Shown: positions 5,390 through 7,366 of the stretch, piece after piece | How positions within the stretch are numbered: the first letter of the stretch is position 1 | Layout of the letters: each line of letters begins with the position of its first letter | Source of the DNA: Nocardioides sp. | Lineage (GTDB): Bacteria > Actinomycetota > Actinomycetes > Propionibacteriales > Nocardioidaceae | Assembly (NCBI GenBank): GCA_025965295.1 | Contig: JAOPXF010000029.1 | Coordinates: 1-7,366 of the forward strand | DNA: 7,366 bases | Direction of reading: 5' to 3' | Program-made: the position numbers and the translations under genes | Notes under the pieces: model-generated | Databases searched by the model: none | What the model was told of the DNA's origin: nothing | What the model saw: the letters and a program-made list of their open reading frames with translations, nothing else

Positions 5390-5756
5390 CCATCGGCACA
5401 CCGGCGGCGACCGTCCGATCGAAGGCGGCCTCGTCCACCACCCCGAGCTGGAACCACACCGCCCGCGCGCCGACGGCGACCGCCTGGTCGGCGAAGTCGC
5501 CCGCCGCTTCGGAGCGCCGGAAGACGTCGACGACGTCGATCGGGAACGGCACGTCGGCGAGCGTCGCGTAGCCCTGCTCGCCCAGCACGGTCGGTGCGGA
5601 CGGGTGGACCGGCACGATCCGCTTGCCGCGTGACTGCAGCAGCGCGGCGATGGAGTACGCCGTCCGCCCGGGGTCCCCGGAGAGGCCGACGACCGCCCAG
5701 GTCTCGCAGTCGTCGAGCATGAAGCGGACCGCCTCGGGGTCCTGCCAGTCACCCAT
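5346..5756 (-). CDS. CoA-binding domain (YccU-type) protein
   Basis: A 136-residue single-domain protein of the CoA_binding_2 family, a small Rossmann fold. Visible features are TWAVVGLSGDPGRTAYSIA (19-37) forming the first strand and nucleotide loop, GKRIVPVHPSAPTVLGE (44-60), PIDVVDVFRRSE (72-83), and the C-terminal block VWFQLGVVDEAAFDRTVAAGVPMVMDTCPAIEW (100-132). The last part, with the conserved MDxCPxIE ending, is typical of the family. The frame is open upstream to 5840, but ATG 5756 is preferred: the family N-terminus starts here and TAGATT lies 7 nt upstream, fitting a leaderless message. Homologues bind CoA, but a physiological role is not established. It is co-transcribed with arfB through a 4-nt GTGA overlap; the functional link between the two is unclear. 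Confidence 0.9.
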   Translation of the reverse strand: MGDWQDPEAVRFMLDDCETWAVVGLSGDPGRTAYSIAALLQSRGKRIVPVHPSAPTVLGEQGYATLADVPFPIDVVDVFRRSEAAGDFADQAVAVGARAVWFQLGVVDEAAFDRTVAAGVPMVMDTCPAIEWRRRE

Positions 5757-5763
5757 GCCGTCC

Positions 5764-5769
5764 AATCTA
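5764..5769 (-). promoter_or_regulatory. -10 element of the CoA-binding protein/arfB operon
   Basis: The minus strand reads TAGATT, close to TATAAT, ending 7 nt before ATG 5756. No Shine-Dalgarno is visible, so the message is probably leaderless. A CRP-like site centred near 5809.5 would lie about 53 bp upstream of this start. Confidence 0.5.
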
Positions 5770-5802
5770 GGCCGCGGGCCGGGCCGAACGGCCTCCGCCG
5801 AC

Positions 5803-5816
5803 GTGACGACCGTCAC
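5803..5816. promoter_or_regulatory. CRP-family operator candidate (GTGA-N6-TCAC)
   Basis: GTGACGACCGTCAC is a perfect GTGA-N6-TCAC inverted repeat, the core of the CRP/GlxR-type cAMP receptor consensus in actinobacteria; the outer T and A of TGTGA/TCACA are absent. It lies in the 162-bp intergenic region between the divergent CoA-binding and secreted-protein genes and could act on either. An adenylate cyclase is encoded about 3 kb away. No CRP gene is in the window, so this rests on motif shape and location. Confidence 0.5.
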
Positions 5817-5856
5817 CAGTTTTTGCATTTCGCCCCGCAAGGAGCCCTCCGCCGGT

Positions 5857-5862
5857 TAGCGT
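5857..5862 (+). promoter_or_regulatory. possible -10 element of the secreted-protein gene
   Basis: TAGCGT fits TANNNT and would give a start near 5869, leaving a leader of about 50 nt. That leader holds a palindrome and a Shine-Dalgarno. The CRP-like site would then be centred about 59 bp upstream, close to a class I activator position. No clear -35 hexamer is present. Confidence 0.35.
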
Positions 5863-5872
5863 GATTCGTCTT

Positions 5873-5890
5873 CGCTACCCACGGGTAGCG
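5873..5890. promoter_or_regulatory. perfect 18-bp inverted repeat in the leader of the secreted-protein gene
   Basis: CGCTACCC-AC-GGGTAGCG has 8-bp perfect arms around a 2-bp centre, about 12 nt before the Shine-Dalgarno of the secreted-protein gene. As DNA it resembles a compact TetR- or GntR-type operator placed to block transcription just downstream of the predicted start. As RNA it would form a 7-bp stem with a CACG tetraloop that could protect the message. Confidence 0.5.
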
Positions 5891-5902
5891 CCACTGATGC
5901 TT

Positions 5903-5909
5903 GAGGGAG
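5903..5909 (+). promoter_or_regulatory. Shine-Dalgarno of the secreted-protein gene
   Basis: GAGGGAG lies 9 nt before ATG 5919 and selects that codon over the in-frame TTG at 5901, which would precede the ribosome site itself. Unlike most neighbours, this gene has a true leader. Confidence 0.75.
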
Positions 5910-5918
5910 CATTCCTTG

Positions 5919-6848
5919 ATGAACGTCGTCTCGATTTCCAAGCGCTTCGCCGCCACCGGCGCCGTGACCGCGCTCGCCGCCGGCGCCCTGGTCGCCACCG
6001 CTGGCGCTGCCCATGCCGAATCCGTCGTCAACAACACCTACTCGTGCACCGCTCAGACGGCAGACGGTCCCGCGACGTTTCCGCTGTTCCTGACCACGGC
6101 CGCGCCGGGCATCGGTGGCTTCGAGAACTTCGGCCTCAAGGCCGGCACTGTCATCTCGCTGCCGGCGCTGACGGTGACCAACACGTTCACGGTGCCCACG
6201 CCCGTGCACAGCCTTCTGGTCGCCAACCACGTGCGTGACATCTCCGTCCCGACCTACACCGGTACCTTCGGTGACCAGCCCGTCCCCGTCGACGGTGTCG
6301 CGGTCACGGTCGCCGGCATGACCGACAACGGCAACGGCACCTGGAGCACGGACCACGCGGATGCGGACGCCGACGGCCTGCCCGACGAGGGCAACGGCTC
6401 GAACGGGACGTTCACCGTCCCGGCTGCCGGCGCCCAGGACGTCGTCTCCCCGACGTCGCTCGACCTCCTCGCCACGCTCGAGGACGGCACCACCCAGACG
6501 CACATCCCGTGCACCCTCGCCGACGGCACCACCGCCGGCGCCTACCAGACGATCAACGTCGTCAAGAACGTCTCGACCACGACGGCCAAGGTCGCCAAGG
6601 CCAAGTTCAAGAAGGGCAAGCCCGCCAAGGTGAACGCGACCGTGACCGGCGCCAAGCTCGCCGGCAACAAGGTGCTGCTCAAGAAGGGTGCCAAGACCCT
6701 CGCCACGGCCACCCTGAACGCCGCGGGCAAGGCCAGCCTCGTCACCAAGAAGCTCAAGGTGGGCAGCAACAAGCTGACCGTCGTCTACAAGGGCAGCGGC
6801 TACAACACCGGCAGCACCGCCCCGGTCACCGTCAAGGTCGTCAAGTGA
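5919..6848 (+). CDS. secreted protein with C-terminal lysine-rich Ig-like domain
   Basis: A 309-residue exported protein of unknown function. Residues 1-33 are a typical Sec signal peptide: ISKRF, a hydrophobic Ala/Val core, and an AHA-ES cleavage site. The mature N-terminal region (34-220) has two cysteines, C43 (YSCTA) and C198 (IPCTL), placed to form one disulfide. It resembles actinobacterial secreted domains of the DUF6801 kind, but I am not certain. Within it DADADGLPDE (148-157) fits a DxDxDGxxDE calcium-binding loop. Residues 222-309 form an Ig-like (Big_3-type) beta domain with about 20 lysines, no arginine and no acidic residue, ending in VTVKVVK. There is no LPXTG motif or TM anchor, so it is probably released or held by charge on the cell wall. 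The ATG is set by GAGGGAG upstream. It stands alone with its own terminator and separates purE from the dehydrogenase. Confidence 0.88.
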   Translation: MNVVSISKRFAATGAVTALAAGALVATAGAAHAESVVNNTYSCTAQTADGPATFPLFLTTAAPGIGGFENFGLKAGTVISLPALTVTNTFTVPTPVHSLLVANHVRDISVPTYTGTFGDQPVPVDGVAVTVAGMTDNGNGTWSTDHADADADGLPDEGNGSNGTFTVPAAGAQDVVSPTSLDLLATLEDGTTQTHIPCTLADGTTAGAYQTINVVKNVSTTTAKVAKAKFKKGKPAKVNATVTGAKLAGNKVLLKKGAKTLATATLNAAGKASLVTKKLKVGSNKLTVVYKGSGYNTGSTAPVTVKVVK

Positions 6849-6886
6849 CCGCACGCTGAACCCCGCTCCACCAGCTCCACCTCGAC

Positions 6887-6919
6887 CGCCCGGTCGGCGC
6901 CACGTGCGCCGGCCGGGCG
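6887..6919 (+). terminator. strong GC-rich hairpin terminator after the secreted-protein gene
   Basis: CGCCCGGTCGGCG (6887-6899) pairs with CGCCGGCCGGGCG (6907-6919): 12 Watson-Crick pairs and one G-U, around a 7-nt loop whose ends can also pair. It starts about 38 nt after the stop at 6848. There is no long T tract, as is usual for actinobacterial I-shaped terminators. It insulates the dehydrogenase promoter. Confidence 0.72.
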
Positions 6920-6945
6920 TCGTACGTCTGTGACATTCCCCGCAG

Positions 6946-6967
6946 GGCGTACGCCTCCGCGAGGCGT
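6946..6967. promoter_or_regulatory. nested inverted repeats over the -35 region of the acyl-CoA dehydrogenase gene
   Basis: GGCGTACGCC (6946-6955) is a perfect 10-bp palindrome. ACGCCTC-CGC-GAGGCGT (6951-6967) has 7-bp perfect arms. They overlap each other and cover the place of the -35 for the -10 at 6980-6985, where a repressor would act. The regulator is unknown; fatty-acid catabolic genes of actinobacteria are often under TetR or GntR repressors. Confidence 0.4.
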
Positions 6968-6979
6968 CGGTCCGGCAAG

Positions 6980-6985
6980 TAGCAT
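6980..6985 (+). promoter_or_regulatory. -10 element of leaderless acyl-CoA dehydrogenase gene
   Basis: TAGCAT fits TANNNT and is followed by 6 nt before ATG 6992. The GAGG touching the ATG is too close to act as a ribosome site, so a leaderless transcript is likely. Confidence 0.5.
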
Positions 6986-6991
6986 CCGAGG

Positions 6992-7366
6992 ATGAGCTCC
7001 GACTACCCCCTGTACGCACTCTCCGAGGAGCACCAGGCGATCCGCGAGGCGGTGCGGGCGGTGTGCGACGCCAAGGTCGCGCCGTACGCCGCCGACGTGG
7101 ACGAGAACGCTCGCTACCCCCAGGAGGCGCACGACGCCCTGCTGGCCGCGGACTTCCACGCCCCGCACGTGCCGGAGGAGTACGGCGGCGCCGGGGCCGA
7201 CGCGCTCGCCACGGTCCTGGTGATCGAGGAGGTGGCTCGCGTCTGCGTGAGCTCCTCGCTCATCCCCGCGGTGAACAAGCTCGGCTCGCTGCCGGTGCAG
7301 ATCAGTGGGTCGGAGGAGCTGAAGAAGAAGTACCTCTCCAAGCTCGCCGCAGGTGAGGGCGGCTTC
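6992..7366 (+). CDS. acyl-CoA dehydrogenase (FadE25-like), N-terminal part
   Basis: This FAD-dependent enzyme would introduce the alpha-beta double bond into acyl-CoA in fatty-acid or branched-chain acid breakdown. The first 125 codons are present; the gene continues past the right edge. The visible part is the N-terminal helical domain: LSEEHQAIREAVRAVCDAKVAPYAADVDE (9-37), the HVPEEYGGAGAD segment (59-70, matching the usual xPxEYGGxG), VLVIEEVARVCVSSSL (about 75-90), and the GSEELKKKYLSKLAAGEGGF block (106-125) that precedes the flavin-binding core. Its position after purK-purE matches fadE25 next to purE in M. tuberculosis, which supports that assignment; the residues in view alone cannot fix substrate specificity. 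Here three genes separate it from purE. ATG 6992 is chosen from the family N-terminus and the leaderless promoter. Confidence 0.93.
   Translation, partial: MSSDYPLYALSEEHQAIREAVRAVCDAKVAPYAADVDENARYPQEAHDALLAADFHAPHVPEEYGGAGADALATVLVIEEVARVCVSSSLIPAVNKLGSLPVQISGSEELKKKYLSKLAAGEGGF

Noticed and set aside
5757..5840. Upstream extension of the CoA-binding protein
   Set aside because: It would include the predicted -10 and the CRP-like site as coding, and the family N-terminus starts at ATG 5756.
6600..6800. Repeated AAGG/CAAG-like bases suggesting a tandem repeat
   Set aside because: These come from many AAG lysine codons in the Ig-like domain; no fixed repeat period is seen.
5856..7019. 387-codon minus-strand open frame opposite the secreted protein and dehydrogenase
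   Set aside because: Glycine/arginine/valine/aspartate-rich shadow spanning a terminator and a promoter; no motif or ribosome site.
1..7366. tRNA, rRNA, CRISPR array, insertion sequence, attachment site or origin
   Set aside because: I saw no tRNA-like cloverleaf, direct-repeat array, transposase or integrase frame, or DnaA-box cluster on reading both strands.

Overview
The window is high-GC actinobacterial DNA, most like a Nocardioides-type member of the Propionibacteriales. This rests on strong G/C bias at third codon positions, many GTG starts, several apparently leaderless genes, and gene order. The skeleton (acyl-CoA carboxylase beta subunit divergent from birA, then a membrane PH-domain gene, purK, purE and an acyl-CoA dehydrogenase) matches the order I recall around accD5-birA-Rv3278c-Rv3277-purK-purE-fadE25 in Mycobacterium tuberculosis. 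The genus is inferred from style and synteny, not from a marker gene.

Layout. Positions 1-365 (minus) hold the N-terminal third or less of a propionyl/acetyl-CoA carboxylase beta subunit, cut by the window edge. It is divergent from birA (407-1195), the biotin protein ligase that would biotinylate the partner alpha/BCCP subunit. Next, on the plus strand, come a two-TM PH-domain (DUF304) protein (1250-1753), an overlapping class III adenylate cyclase with an N-terminal regulatory segment (1740-2726), a 103-residue stand-alone OmpR-type winged-helix protein (2822-3133), and the purine genes purK (3156-4313) and purE (from 4319). On the minus strand, converging on purE, is a coupled pair: a CoA-binding Rossmann protein (5346-5756) followed by the ribosome-rescue hydrolase arfB (4894-5349). 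A secreted protein with a C-terminal Ig-like, lysine-rich domain follows on the plus strand (5919-6848), ending in a strong hairpin. The window closes inside an acyl-CoA dehydrogenase (6992 onward), the probable fadE25 counterpart.

How the genes work together. pccB and birA belong to biotin-dependent acyl-CoA carboxylation. PurK and PurE carry out the two-step AIR to CAIR conversion of purine synthesis. The cyclase would make cAMP, and a perfect GTGA-N6-TCAC half-site pair, the core of a CRP-family operator, lies between the CoA-binding gene and the secreted-protein gene.

Most unusual points. (1) purE has no stop codon where its homology ends (about 4843); its frame stays open to 5389, antisense through all of arfB. 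(2) The junction after purE carries a perfect 14-bp palindrome. (3) Six genes share one leaderless-promoter geometry: a TANNNT-like hexamer 6-7 nt before the start codon. (4) The pccB and birA promoters appear to share one overlapping -10 element. (5) Relative to the conserved synteny, two blocks (cyclase plus winged helix; arfB, CoA-binding and secreted protein) look like lineage-specific insertions. I found no RNA genes, CRISPR arrays or recognisable mobile elements. No gene-free stretch exceeds about 165 bases.
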